Assembly (NCBI GenBank): GCA_016508695.1
Contig: VNKQ01000020.1
Location: forward strand, 1-64,000
From: Hyphodiscus hymeniophilus
Lineage: Eukaryota; Ascomycota; Leotiomycetes; Helotiales; Hyphodiscaceae
Length of the DNA: 64,000 bases
Reading direction: 5' to 3'
Part shown: piece after piece, positions 21,536 through 33,082 of the stretch
Position numbering within the stretch: the stretch's first letter is position 1
Layout of the letters: every line of letters begins with the position of its first letter
Made by a program: the position numbers and the translations under genes
The notes under the pieces: model-generated
Seen by the model: the letters and a program-made list of their open reading frames with translations, nothing else
What the model was told of the DNA's origin: nothing
Database searches by the model: none

Positions 21536-23220
21536 CAACCACTAGAGACATAGCATGTTGTTACTGGTATGAACCCAGTGTCTCCGGTGTATTGACGCAT
21601 GTCGATTATCTAACTTGCTGACTGGAAAATATCGAAAGGTATGGGACGGTCAGGGCTTCACTCACTTGGGATTTCTGGACCGGCGATGTTGAGAAGTAAT
21701 CTGCAGATGGCTGTTGACAGCAAGCAGCCATTGGGATTTGTGAACTCGACGATACAATTAACCGAGTGGGTGTGTTGCCGAGCTCCGTGTCTTTTGATTG
21801 AGTGAGGAGACTTCGCTGGACAGTTTGAGACCGAGTCGGCTCTATTGATGGTGTTGAAGGAAGTTCAATGGATCGTTTTGGATAATAATTTATTGAAGAA
21901 TGATCACAGTGGCGTGTTCCCGCGATTGGGATGAAGGTCGTTAAGTAAAACTTCAATGGACGGGTGAACCGGGTGAAGCTCGAGAAGTCGGGATACTCAC
22001 ATGGGAACTCGTGATGCTTATTCTTCGCGCTGCAAACACTTGTACTGCTTAGGGCCGGTTCTTACTCGTTGTCGTACGAGTGTCAGGCCTTGATGATATG
22101 ACTCTCAGCAGGCTGGAGTTGGAGTCCCGTTTGAGAAGAGAACAAAGTATGCAAATGAGAAGACAGCGGAGGCCTCCGAAATGTCATCTGTGTGTCATCC
22201 ACTAGAGGACAAACATTTTATCATATAATCGACCGGCTTGTGCTTTCGGTGTTGGAGATTCTGGCTGCCCTCGGCTGCTCTGGGTAGTCCTTTCGCGCGC
22301 ATCTCGGTGGTCCATAGACATTCTAGAGGTTGAACAAATGGTTGATACGACAAGGATTGCGACAGTCACTAATACGTCTCTTCATTGGTCGAAACTGCTC
22401 ATTCTCCAGTGAGGCGCGAGTCCATTGCTTGCTGGAACACGCGAGAAATTGGCTTTGTGGGCTGATTCCCATCTAAGCGTCCTGCAAGACAAGCCACCCG
22501 TACAAGGGTCTTCTCTCATTGTTTCTTACAAGTCTCCGAGGCTTCATTGGAGACGGACACTTCCGGGCCTTCACCGTCCTTGATAAAATGGGCCTGTTGT
22601 ACTTTGGTTGGTTGTCGTTGTTGATGTTCTTGTAGAGTTTGGGGACCTGTGGCGATATAGTAGTCGTACTTAGATAGGCGCTAGCGTTTGGTTATTGTCT
22701 CGGCTGTCAAACCTATTTCCAATTCTTTTGCAATATTTTGTTTGCCATGTCTGAACCATTTCGAACGCCCGTCGAGAAGCATTTCAAAAAAAACGGCAGA
22801 CTGCAGATCCTCAGGTGTTGGCTGAGATCTCGATGTTCACGACAAAGAGGCTAGAAAGGGCTCTTTCGAGCTGGCAAGTGCAGGACGACGAGGTCCCTCT
22901 CGACGGATGGGAGAAGCAACGAGAAAATGCTACGGATACTATGTTAACCAATCAAGTAGTCATAGATCCATCCCCGCTTGAAAGCACTCTTCTGAATAAG
23001 TGCACTCATAAATGCAGCCCCGCATATCACAAAAGGAGGGGTGACAAAATATCTCGAGCCCCCTCTTGAGAGGCAATGTCTGCATCCTATAAGAACAGAC
23101 GCCACCAGCTCCTTGAAGATACTATAGCTTTATCCCCCCAACGGTCTTTCGAAAGACAACTGTGGTCTTGTTTGCAGAGCGACAAGTGTCGGTTGCTGAG
23201 GACGTCGAGGGCATTGTCAA
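21536..23220. other. Intergenic region, about 1.7 kb
   Basis: Upstream region of the bHLH gene. Frames found here (for example 21606-21956 minus and 22815-23069 plus) lack signal, domain or intron support. I see no tRNA, repeat array or transposon terminus. Confidence 0.35.
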
Positions 23221-23493
23221 TTACAGGTCCAATACTAGTCTATGCGACGAAGCGTCAACGAGAAGTCTTGTGCTCGGATTTTTGTTGCACAACATGGACC
23301 CTGAATTTCCTACTTCGTCCTCTGTACAACAGACATGTTGGCATACCTGTAGCGAGGTTCCACATCGTGACTCTAGGTAGGTCAAAAAAGAAGCCTTGAG
23401 TTCCACTATCTGCGGTCCTGGATGCCGAGTACAGAGTGCGACGCAAAACGCAAGAGACAGCAAGTTTGTCACCAGTAGTACGAATATCTTCAT
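23221..23493 (-). CDS. Candidate small secreted cysteine-containing protein
   Basis: A 90-residue frame starting at the second in-frame ATG (23493). This choice places a good signal peptide at the start (MKIFVLLVTNLLSLAFCVAL). The mature part contains RCGTSLQVCQHVCCTEDE and a later Cys, giving about six cysteines after the leader, including a CC pair. That pattern is usual for small secreted fungal proteins. There is no family match, no Kex2-like motif that I trust and no second exon. The frame on the opposite strand is also open for part of the way, so the call is tentative. Confidence 0.35.
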   Translation of the reverse strand: MKIFVLLVTNLLSLAFCVALCTRHPGPQIVELKASFLTYLESRCGTSLQVCQHVCCTEDEVGNSGSMLCNKNPSTRLLVDASSHRLVLDL

Positions 23494-24432
23494 CTCCCGA
23501 GTCTGCTGTGATCGACCGTCAACTCTCAAGATCCCAAGCCTGAGTTCGAATCAGCAGTTCAATCTCAAGTCGTGAAACCCCGGAAGAGTGTCAAGTTCTA
23601 GATTCCAGACAGCCAAAACTTCCACGATTCGATATCTCCGGGCTCTATGGCGGTTTCCTCCGAGAATCGCCTCGGCCGTTTGTGAAAGAACGTGAGTTGA
23701 AGACTTCCTTTTAAAGTCCAAAGAGAATAAGATGTGGGGTTCGCTGGCTACTCCAACACATCTGAACAACCTCAGCATAACAAGTCACATGATAATCTAC
23801 TTTTCATCTTCTCCTACGCAGATTGATTCCCTGCTCCATACCACATCTATTCATTCCTTAACGCCTTAATTCTGGGGCATATTACTTCCCGATAGCCCGA
23901 TGCCCGAAACATTTCACTCACCGTAGGTACCCACTGGGCCCCTGAAAGTGGCCTGATCTCTATCATAACACGTGATAATCCATCGAAAACGCCTGATGCA
24001 ACGCTTTGCATCGCCGAAGGCAAGACTAGTGATCGCTCTTAATTGCCTTTGTAGAATATAGGTCGGTTCGAGCTCGGGAGATGATACAACGTATTATTGT
24101 AAGGACGAGAGAACGAGAAAAGATGGAGGGATGTTGCGCGTGGCTGGATGGCGACCTCGAGAGAGTTCCAAGGTTAGCTTTTATGTACAAAATCGAGTAA
24201 GGTTGATGGATAAGCCTCTTGAGATTGAGGTAGTGACAAGTAGAAAACGCTCGGATGGGTATGCGGTTACTTTACAGGTCGCTGAACCCATTCACGTGAG
24301 CTCGCGATGATTATCTCGATGAGTTAGGTATAATTAGGTATGCATAGAAGAACTATTCCCCATATCCGTTGTTGACGCAACGCCGCATAACACCGGGTAT
24401 CATATTCCATCCCGCGATCAAATTACTCGTTC
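23494..24432. other. Intergenic region, about 0.94 kb
   Basis: No supported gene. The sequence lies between the 5' side of the small secreted frame and the 3' end of the Zn2Cys6 gene. Nothing structured was seen. Confidence 0.35.
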
Positions 24433-26949
24433 TCAAGACAGGGAATCGTCGACAACCGCCATGTTTGTATCCTTTCCATCACGAATCAAATTCAAGACTC
24501 TAAACCCTGCTTCCTCCACATCTCCCAGAAGTGGCCGGCCTTGTAACGGAAAAGGCCAGAATAACGGACCCCAATTGATATTATCCGGACCAACCCCATT
24601 AATGATGTGCTTCATATCAAAGTTTGGCGCGAAAAGGTTCGAGCTGGTGCTTCTGGGTCTTCCCAGTGTTTTAGGGTCGATTTTGGCGTCGGATTCCTCG
24701 CTACCGTCTGCAGTGGCCACCTGAATGCCCCAATCATCGGCAAGGAATGAAAGAATGTCTTGCGCGCGACGAGCGAAGCCATGGCATGTGGCCATGGTCT
24801 TTAAATCTGAGATCCCTTGTTGGATATGCTCTGGTCCTCCACCAACAGTTCCCAATGTCACCAGGTGGGTGATGGTTGAAGTAAGAACAAAATATGGCAC
24901 AAATGATGGCGTTCGGTGAAGGGTGTATAGTTGGGAGTAGGAGCGGACGAGTGCCGAAATGGCGTCTGCAGCTTGATTGCAGACATCGCGAGGAGAGACA
25001 CTAGACCCGGCGATTTCGAGTTTGATAAAAGGTCGAAAGAGAAGAAGTATTGCGAAGTGATAGTACATGCTGCACGTGTTAGAATGGGGAGAGGCGACTA
25101 CACAGGTACCTACTGGGCAAACAGAACGGCGGGCGTGAAATTCTGCCCTAGTCGGAGTGCCTCTGGTATGACATCGTACCAATTCAAATACTGCGTGTAG
25201 ACATCGAGAAGAGATTTGCTGGTCAATTGAGTGCCTGGGGTATAGAATACATACAATGCGTGATGGACTATTTCGGACAACTCGCAGAAGGAAATGTATA
25301 CACTCCTTACATTGGAGGGTTGTGTGCAATTGCGCTGAAGTGGCGCTCCTGGATCCGCTGTCAGCGCTCGATAATTCCTCGAAAAATTTTCGGCAATATC
25401 ACCATGATCAGTATATGGGACCCAGGAGGATCTTTCAATGTGGTCAACAATTGCAGGCTTTGCCATTACTTTGGTCTCTTTGGAGAAGTGAGGCAACCTT
25501 CCAATGCAGATCGACCAGGCTCTGGGATTCGTCAGCAAGTCAGCAGAAAGAACAACGCAGAACAAAGGCGACTGAGATATCTTACTGATCTAATGAAAAT
25601 GCGCCCCAAAACGTGGCAGACTTCACAGCCGCATCCAATGTTGCATCATCACCACCTCCACTTTCACTTTCAAGATGTAGCCCCATCTCAATCGCAATCA
25701 TCACGGATTGTCCAGCATAGTAAATGCTTTCGCTCGAGCGGCCACAAGATGCTTCTCGGATAGACATCAAACCAAAAGCCTGAATGGTGGTTAAGGTATG
25801 CCGATCCTTTAGCTCTGCAAGGAGTCGAACAGCTTCAGCAAAAAAGTGATCACCAGCAGTATTACTGTCATCTGCGTCTACTCGGGCGGCGGCCTGAGAG
25901 GAAAATCTGCAGCCGACGGCCAGTATAGCGTTGACAAGGAGTGAGGAGCAATGTCTTCGTCGACCGAATCTGAAATCCTCGAGGAAATGCTCTTTACTCA
26001 AAGATGCAAAGGTTGGGTACTCCCAGCAGAAATATAAAGCCATCAAGTGCTCCACGAAGTTCCCGTCGTTGGTCACCTCCGTCCACGGCTCATTCATATT
26101 GGGTGAACTTTGATCTTCATCTGGACCAAATTCTTGCCCCAATATATCCCCTCTGCCCTGCTCTCTCGCCCATTGTATAGTACTATCGTAATCTTCACTC
26201 CCACTGGTCTGCTCGTACCAGGTTCCGATGAGGGGATATCCGGGGGATGGTAGACTAGGACTCCAACTTGCCATCTCATCCGAGTGTGCTGCGTTGGACA
26301 ATTGACGTGAAGAGCTGGGTCCGGCACCCCAAATAGGCCACGATATGTTGCTTTGGGGATTTTGGCCCTCCTCAGGCCCGCCATATGCCTCAGGAAAAGC
26401 GGCTGCTGAGAATGGAGATCTCGTGAGACTGGCTGCCTGATAAACGGCGTTCTGAATAGCTTGCTGATTGCTAGGCTGGCTGTAGGTTGTGATGTTAATA
26501 TTTGCTCCGGCATCGCTCATAGTATCTCCCGCGGCGTTGAAGGTGCTGAGCATCAAAGAATTTCCCTTCACACTTTCCAAATTGTGTGATATATTCTCCA
26601 GTGTCTCGCCGTTCCGCAGCCGCTGCAAAATGCTCTCTGACCCATCATCTGATGCTAGTGCCGCGATGACCCGATCGCTTTGGTATTGTTGCTTTCGTAG
26701 CTGGTCGATTTCAGCCCGCATGTTCTCTTTCGATTGTCTGACGGGTATCTCGTATCTGCATTCGGTGCTCTGCGATTTGCATCTAGCACATGGAGTCGCA
26801 CCATCACACTGCCAGGACCTATCAGCACTCGGCCATCATCCTCAGCGTTTGAAACGCACCTTCGCCCTCTTCTTGCGACATTCGGTGCAAGCATTTGGAG
26901 TTACGACTCCCAGACCTCGACGCCTTTTGGACTGCATTAGGTCTTCCAT
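24433..26949 (-). CDS. Zn2Cys6 fungal transcription factor
   Basis: Four minus-strand exons (26949-26860, 26808-25586, 25521-25114, 25069-24433) give 785 residues. The zinc cluster is assembled across intron 1: CTECRKKRAK joined to CDGATPCARCKSQSTEC, spacing C-x2-C-x6-C-x5-C-x2-C-x6-C, preceded by a basic stretch (SKRRRG). A short coiled-coil-like linker follows (ENMRAEIDQLRKQQ). The fungal-specific middle homology domain spans roughly residues 240-560: ALYFCWEYPTFASLSKEHFL, then GLMSIREASCGRSSESIYY, AFSLDQAWSICIGRLPHF across intron 2, and FAHMYYHFAILLLFRPF across intron 3. Intron 3 uses donor GTAGGT; reading past it meets a TAG at once, which confirms the splice. A nuclear regulator; its targets cannot be read from sequence, though it lies within 10 kb of the mycosporine-type cluster. 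Confidence 0.85.
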
Positions 26950-27642
26950 GTCGGCAGCAGGTGGTCTTTACGTCCTTCCGCAGATCGCAGTGGCAGACGC
27001 GCATAATTTATTGATTAGCAGGTCGGATATGCCGTGGAGGGAGGATGAAGTCTTTGTCGGTTGGTGGGTTGGTGGGTTGGTGGGTTGGTGGGTTGGTGGG
27101 TTGGTGGGTTGGTGGGGTTGAGGTGTGTTGTGATAAGGTTTCCTCTGGGGGAGACAGGGACGTAGGAGCCTCAGGGTCGTGCGCTGACGTATATTTCCGC
27201 ATGCCCGCATAAAGCTGTCGCTCTCGATCCGATGTGCACAAACCTGGATGGAACCACCAGGGGGGAAAGAATGGGAGGTCCAGCTCGTCGGGTTAGTTGT
27301 CAGAAGTGGACAACTGCGACGCCACTACGAGTAGCTGAATGGCAGGCGAGTTGAACGATTATCAGGAGTGCGATTATCAGGAGTGCTGAGTACTGGTGAG
27401 GGAGAGTTTGTACGGGTCAACCAAGGTAGAGGAACGGGGGAATAGGGGAATTAAGTTGCTGCCCACTATTAAAAGGATGTTTGCCACATTGGGTTTGTGA
27501 ACCATCCAGTTTGTTTCCTCAACGAGTTACCCAGTCGTGTCACGTGCTAACCAGTCGAACGACAACCCATTCATCCTTGAACAGCTGACACGATCTACTC
27601 CGTCCAGCAAGCACTTCCTTTTGTCTCATCAAACAAGCAACG
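26950..27642. other. Divergent upstream region of Zn2Cys6 and hydrolase genes
   Basis: About 690 bases between divergent starts, so both promoters should lie here. It contains the G-rich 8-base tandem array listed separately. No gene is supported. Confidence 0.45.
27059..27120 (+). repeat. 8-base minisatellite (TTGGTGGG)7
   Basis: Seven perfect tandem copies of TTGGTGGG occupy 27061-27116, flanked by GG and GTTG. The plus strand has runs of three G separated by TTGGT, which satisfies the simple pattern for a G-quadruplex. It lies 110 bases upstream of the Zn2Cys6 start codon. Confidence 0.95.
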
Positions 27643-29201
27643 ATGGTCATTGAGATGTCCGAAGGCAAGCCAGTACCCCTACCATCAGCGAAGCCTGTCC
27701 AAGTAGCTCCACATGTCATTCTTCAGCCACCCCTCTCTCGATGGGGAAAAGGACCACCCTTACTTATAGTTCTCCCTAGTGACTATAATGGATTCAAACC
27801 AAGTGACAATAAGAGCTCGTTGGACCCGGAGCCTCTACAGAAATGGGCTGAAGAAGGTTTCGCTGTAGTGGAGGTAAAGGTGGGGTCTGATTTCCAAACA
27901 TTTGTCGACGGCTGCGAGAAGGGTGTTGCAGCATTGAAGGCTCTACAAGAGTGTACATTTGATAGCAAACTGGCCGTGATCGGTACGTAGATGTACTTCC
28001 AGAAATTTACCATATTCGACCTACATCACTTAGTCGAATCGTTGAATTCCAAACCATCAGGATCTTGGACTGATCCCTACCATGTCACATCTCCCCTTTT
28101 GGTACCGGACGTCTCCAGATCTGAATCTTGTCTGACCATCTCCAGTCTATGAATTCGATCGAAATTTCAACTCTCATAATATGAGACTTCTCTGGCGCTC
28201 AATCTGGCAAATCCCGGAGCTAGTTGCCACTGTAAGCTTTTCCAGCCAAATAATGGGCGAGTCCCATTCTGGGCAGCTGAAGAACGAAGCCCCCCTGATG
28301 ATCCATCGAGCTGGGAATATCATCAGCGATTTATGCAGGACTACAGATGTCGTCCACGTCTACGAAAATGCCAGATCGACCAACTTTATCCTCCCTAGCC
28401 ATGAAGACTTCCAGGTTGCTGCTGCTGGGGTCGCGCATACCAGGAGCTTGAATTTCTTAAGAAAACATCTAGGCGGCCCAATATTTGACTTGGAAGCTAT
28501 TTGGGAAGAGCATACTTTGTTTGAGTTTGGAGAGCGCAATGTTGAGAAGACCATGGGGACAATGGTTCAGGAGCCATATGTGAACCATGTACCAACAGTG
28601 GGTTCACAAATTTTTTCTTCTTCAAAAAGCTGCACGCATCTTGCTAACTGACATATATCAATATAGATGACAGGCGGAGTGGGCCGATCAGCGCTCTCAA
28701 ATTTCTATCAAAATCACTTCATATTCAACAATCCCGAAGATACTGCTTTGGAACTAGTTAGTCGAACAGTTGGCGTCGACCGTGTGATTGATGAATTCAT
28801 TTTTAGCTTCACTCATGACAAAGTTATTGACTGGCTGTTCGTAGCTTCATTCTTCTAGCCATCTTGTTGTACTGATCAACCCCAGAATCCCTGGTATTCC
28901 TCCAACTGGGAAGCATGTAAGGATACCCTTCACGTCCGTAGTGAACGTTCGCGGTGATCGTCTCTATAACGAACACATTGCATGGGATCAAGCGACTGTC
29001 CTCCGTCAATTAGGTTTACTGCCGGATTATCTACCTTTTCCATATCCACTTCCAGATGGAAGGACGCCTGCTAAGGGCAAAAGGTTTGAGTATCGCGTTC
29101 CCACGGCCGGCGTTGAGACTGCTATGAAATTAGAAGATCCGAGCAGTGTGGACAGCAATGACATGCTTCAATTTGAGATTCGGGAAGTTGATGATGTGTA
29201 G
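27643..29201 (+). CDS. Dienelactone-hydrolase-like protein with SnoaL-like C-terminal domain
   Basis: Four exons (27643-27982, 28146-28597, 28667-28836, 28886-29201) join in phase to 425 residues. The first half resembles the alpha/beta-hydrolase carboxymethylenebutenolidase family (WAEEGFAVVEVKVG, SKLAVIVYEFD), although the usual nucleophile motif is not visible where expected. The second half is an NTF2/SnoaL-type fold common in the fungal versions: WEEHTLFEFGERNVEKTMGT, NHVPTMTGGVGR across intron 2, DRVIDEFIFSFTHD, then IPGIPPTGKHVRIPF, YNEHIAWDQATVLRQLG and VETAMKL near the end. Intron 1 is long (163 bases) and could hide an extra exon with the missing motif. Intron 3 uses the uncommon donor GTTCGT. 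The last codons and the stop lie inside the first copy of a 152-bp duplication. The reaction is unknown. Confidence 0.65.
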
Positions 29202-29482
29202 AATCGGAATATCCAGCTCTTTTTTTCAGGTACAGAGTTCGAGCTGATACCCAAACACTGCAAATAAGGTTGGACGACTAGAATAGTCATATTTACTGTC
29301 CATTCCCTAGTGTTACTTATGTACGTGGTATTCGGGAAGTTGATGATGTGTAGAATCGGAATATCCAGCTCTTTTTTTCAGGTACAGAGTTCGAGCTGAT
29401 ACCCAAACACTGCAAATAAGGTTGGACGACTAGAATAGTCATATTTACTGTCCATTCCCTAGTGTTACTTATGTACGTGGTA
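29179..29482. repeat. Perfect 152-bp tandem duplication
   Basis: Bases 29179-29330 and 29331-29482 are identical over 152 positions, starting TTCGGGAAGTTGATGATG and ending TACGTGGTA. Copy 1 includes the last eight codons (through EVDDV) and the stop of the upstream hydrolase gene; copy 2 repeats them as dead sequence. Perfect identity implies a recent event or an assembly artefact. Confidence 0.95.
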
Positions 29483-29586
29483 AACAGTACTAGCCTCGCA
29501 TTCATTAGACTTACTTGTTTGTTTCAATCGACGGCAGCATTGAAGTCACATTTCCGCTAGTCTTTACCCATGACCATATACAATGA

Positions 29587-30060
29587 ATGCTGGGGCCAAG
29601 CCATCGACGGATACTCCAAAAGCCGGTCGGACTGATCTTGTCAGATCAATTGATTCGACAAGACTTGTCGACAGCACGAACAGCTGTCTTTACCTCGGGG
29701 CGGGAGACTATCGTAAACAATCACCATTATGCAAATCCTCCATGTGGTGCTCCTTTCTACTCGATTTCATCCACCCCGTACGGCCCAACTAGCATCGGCT
29801 TCCAAGGCGAATTTGGCGGGATCGGAAACAATAGATTTCTATCGAGCGGTGATTGTTCCCTTCTTTCGCATCCCAATCAGTGTCCGAGCTAAATCAAATT
29901 AATAGTCTCTGGACTGCCCAAGATGCTATTGATATGTTTGGTCAGGTATACGATTAATGAGATTGACGAGATCCTGGACCTACGGAATCCGATGTCACGC
30001 CCTTTCCGCTGTGTTGTGAGGCCAAACAGAACTCTTTGCACCTAACGGTGGTATTTGGAC
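29587..30060 (+). pseudogene. Gene relic, multiple frame breaks (hydrolase-like?)
   Basis: 29587-29892 reads as 101 coding-looking residues, including FTSGRETIVNNHHYANPPC and STPYGPTSIGFQGEFGGIGN. After a stop, the theme continues in shifted frames with LWTAQDAIDMFGQVYD (about 29905-29958) and EIDEILDLRNPM (about 29960-30000). No splice sites reconcile the frames, so it looks like the 3' part of a decayed gene. The style recalls large fungal glycoside hydrolases, but I cannot name the family. Confidence 0.35.
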
Positions 30061-30090
30061 GCAACTACCAATGTCGAGGAAGAGGTGAAT

Positions 30091-30126
30091 GGCCTTCTGA
30101 GGCATAACCGAATGCCTCAGAAGGCC
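30091..30126. repeat. Perfect 15-bp inverted repeat with 6-base loop
   Basis: GGCCTTCTGAGGCAT, loop AACCGA, then ATGCCTCAGAAGGCC. The arms are exact reverse complements, so either strand can form a 15-bp stem. It is not followed by a T-run and lies outside any gene. Confidence 0.95.
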
Positions 30127-33082
30127 AAATCAGACGCAGTGGAAGGATGATATTCAATCGTTGTATGGTGCCGCAAGGGCGAGAAGCAACTCATTGATGG
30201 GGATGTGATATTGGTGGCATCATCAATTAGAATGCCTGGAAATATTTCTGTGAAGGGTCTTGTATCAAAATTGGTTGAATTAAGTCAAAACACTCAAGAC
30301 TGTATCTGCAAAATTTCAAGAGACCCAAATCGTCGCAGCCATGGCTAATTCTTTCTTCAATACACCGTGATGGAATAGAGCCGGGTTTCCGTCGCTTATT
30401 CTCTGCGTGAAACTTGACGGGCCCTTCTTGTTGTCCTATCCGGGTCTTGTTACCGCATTACTGCCAAGCAGACGAAGTGATGATCTAACCGCTGGGAACA
30501 ACACGAGAAATGATAGCGGTGGATAGACCTAACGGACTTGTACGAAGAAGATGGAGAAGGTGTAAAGTAGGACCGATCACTCGACACGCACGTCTCGGGG
30601 CCGGGACGTCACGCATGAAGTTGGCGAAATAGATGAAGTCTCTTGTTTACCCGGAGACATTGAATTACTAGCAGTGGAGTAAATATGCAATGTCTTGGAG
30701 TTGAAATCAGCGGATGGGGCGGATGGAGTGGCAAATTGCTTGCGTGGTCGGGCATCAAGTCGGACAAATTTATAAAGCAATAATGCAGGAGGCCCACGAT
30801 ATTAGGAGTGGTGAAGTCATTAGGTAGAGTGGCTTGATCAGACGGATCGTTCTACGTTTTGTCACTCGTTGAGTTCTGCGTGCTATGATAGCACTGCTAT
30901 TCACGTTGGAGTTGAATTGTTGTCGATATCTTCGCTGAGCAGGAGCTAGGCTACTCTTGCGGATGCCGAATGACCTGCCAAGTTTCTCGATATCTGCTGA
31001 AAGTTGCCTTAGCATATGCGTGGCTCAGCTTCGCCCAGCCAGCAAGATCGGCAAGGCCTCTGATCGTGGTCCACAATCAGCTTCACACTTTGAAATTAAT
31101 AAGCAAGGCATCTCGTATTAATCCTTTACTAATGTGGGTGATTATCACCTATTCTCTTGGAAGGTTATTCCCATCAGCGCCTAGCTTACAGACTACTGCT
31201 TGGTGTTTTGGGAACCAAATCACTTCTTGTCTGCATATTCTGAATACTTAGATAACGAATCGCCTTTTTTCGGCTGAAACAACAGTTCTTCGTTTCTTCA
31301 TACCATTGTAAACTCTGGTCACCACTTGATAATGAATCCGTTGATGGCGGTGACAAGCTTCATTGCCTTGGTGCAATGAAATCATTCCTCAAGACAAGAT
31401 CTTGATTAGTTTCTCTTAAAGAAGGCCCTTTTGGCTTTTCAACCAGTACTAAGCCCAACTAACGAATCAACATATCGATTATGGGGGCCTTTTCCTGCAG
31501 CGGTAGGCTATATCGTGAACGCAAAGCCGGCCGAGAAAATCTCGGTGTCGCTTCTTTAGAAAATCCATGTAACTTCTATTTCGAGAAGACTCTAACGCCA
31601 AAATATCCAAAATATGCGCAGTAGAATCATGATAGTTCCTGGGGGTCTAGATTACCATTCTTGATATCAAACGATAGTAGTGAGAGGAGCGTTTGCTATT
31701 CTAGCTATGCCGTCTGTATCTAGGAGTTTTTTAACTTTCTCACATTTCTCCCTTAAACATGGCCAGCTTGAATTTGACGGACGCTGCAATCCTTCTTTGC
31801 TTCCAATTCCGACCAAGATTACTAAAGTCAGCGCCTGTTTAACTGCGTGATCATCGGAAAAATTCACAGAGATTTGTGGACACTCAAAGGCGAGAAGCTA
31901 GAAATACACCTCTGCCATGATCGAAAGCCCCCATACAGGCAAACTAGCATTTGTGACCGTCTTAAGCTCGAAAGCTGTATATTAAGTTTCGTCATCTGCA
32001 CCTCTATATCTATGTTACCCACTGGCACTTGCTTTACAATAAGTCAAGTACACGCAAGGACCTTACATCAACCAGCAGCATAATTTATCCACGGCATCAA
32101 TCCGGCGAGTTCACTGCATTACCCCACCAAGTCATTGAAGCCAACCCCAAGTAGTCACATACACCGATGCTTACCGCGGGGTAGAGTGCTGAATCTGTGT
32201 CTCTGTAGGGAAGGTTACACTGAGGCTTGGTTGGATGCGGAGGCGAGGTCGAGCGATTATTAACCTTATTCGTTAATGCCACCAGATGTTGAGTGGCTGA
32301 CCTCTTCCCTTCCGCCCCTTGTTTGGTTCCCGAAAGCTTAAACGGCCATGTGTTTACCCCATACACAAGCCAGAATACGGGGTGCATGCCCAAGGCACAT
32401 TCGCGCCGAGTGAAACGCCGATCACCAATAAACAGAGACGGCAAGGTTCAAGAAATATCTGCCGTGTGGGGCTCCATGAAACGTCAGTGTCTTTCGTCGT
32501 AAGGTACGAACACGAAAGCCACGTCCTTCGTGTCATTTGACCTCACGTTTGAGAGAAAGTTCCTCGATGGGTGGAGATGGGTTTTGCCAGGGGTTGAGAA
32601 GTCCTCAAATCTCCTATGTGGCTTCCATGATTTCGCCGAAGGAAAGGGGCTGATCGAGTAGGCTATTAAAATCTGTGCTTCCACGATTCCGCGGCTACAG
32701 ACAAGGGCGTCAAGTTTAGCTCTCAAATTCACCATACGGTCAATCACCCCGCAGAGAGAGAAAGGCCGACGGAGCAGGTCTTTCAGACACTGCTCACAGT
32801 GGGGAGTCCTTCACTCGGTCACAAGATGAGACAACCCTGGTCAAGGACCATTCTCCGCTACAAATGTTACTGTGGTGAATGAAAGTACTCTATTATCGAA
32901 CATCCTATTGGCATTTCAAGGCCTCGAACGCTGGGCGATGCATCCACCCTACAAAGAATCGACGGCCCACAGTCCGGCCTTCAAAATTGCCTTCTCCTGA
33001 ATAAAAGTATATATGCTAGATCATTCTCCCTGATTTTGCAATTGTTCATTCCATTCAAGACAACCCAGTACTTCAGTTCAAG
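30127..33082. other. Gene-poor stretch, about 3 kb
   Basis: No gene with support on either strand. Base composition is normal, not AT-skewed, so this is not part of the mutated repeat island. Open frames are short and overlap freely. The final 100 bases carry a TATATA box (about 33010) and a pyrimidine-rich leader to the ATG at 33083. Confidence 0.4.

Noticed and set aside
26489..27121. 210-residue plus-strand frame ending in a Trp-Val-Gly-Gly repeat
   Set aside because: Runs opposite the first exons of the Zn2Cys6 gene, and its tail is only the minisatellite translated.
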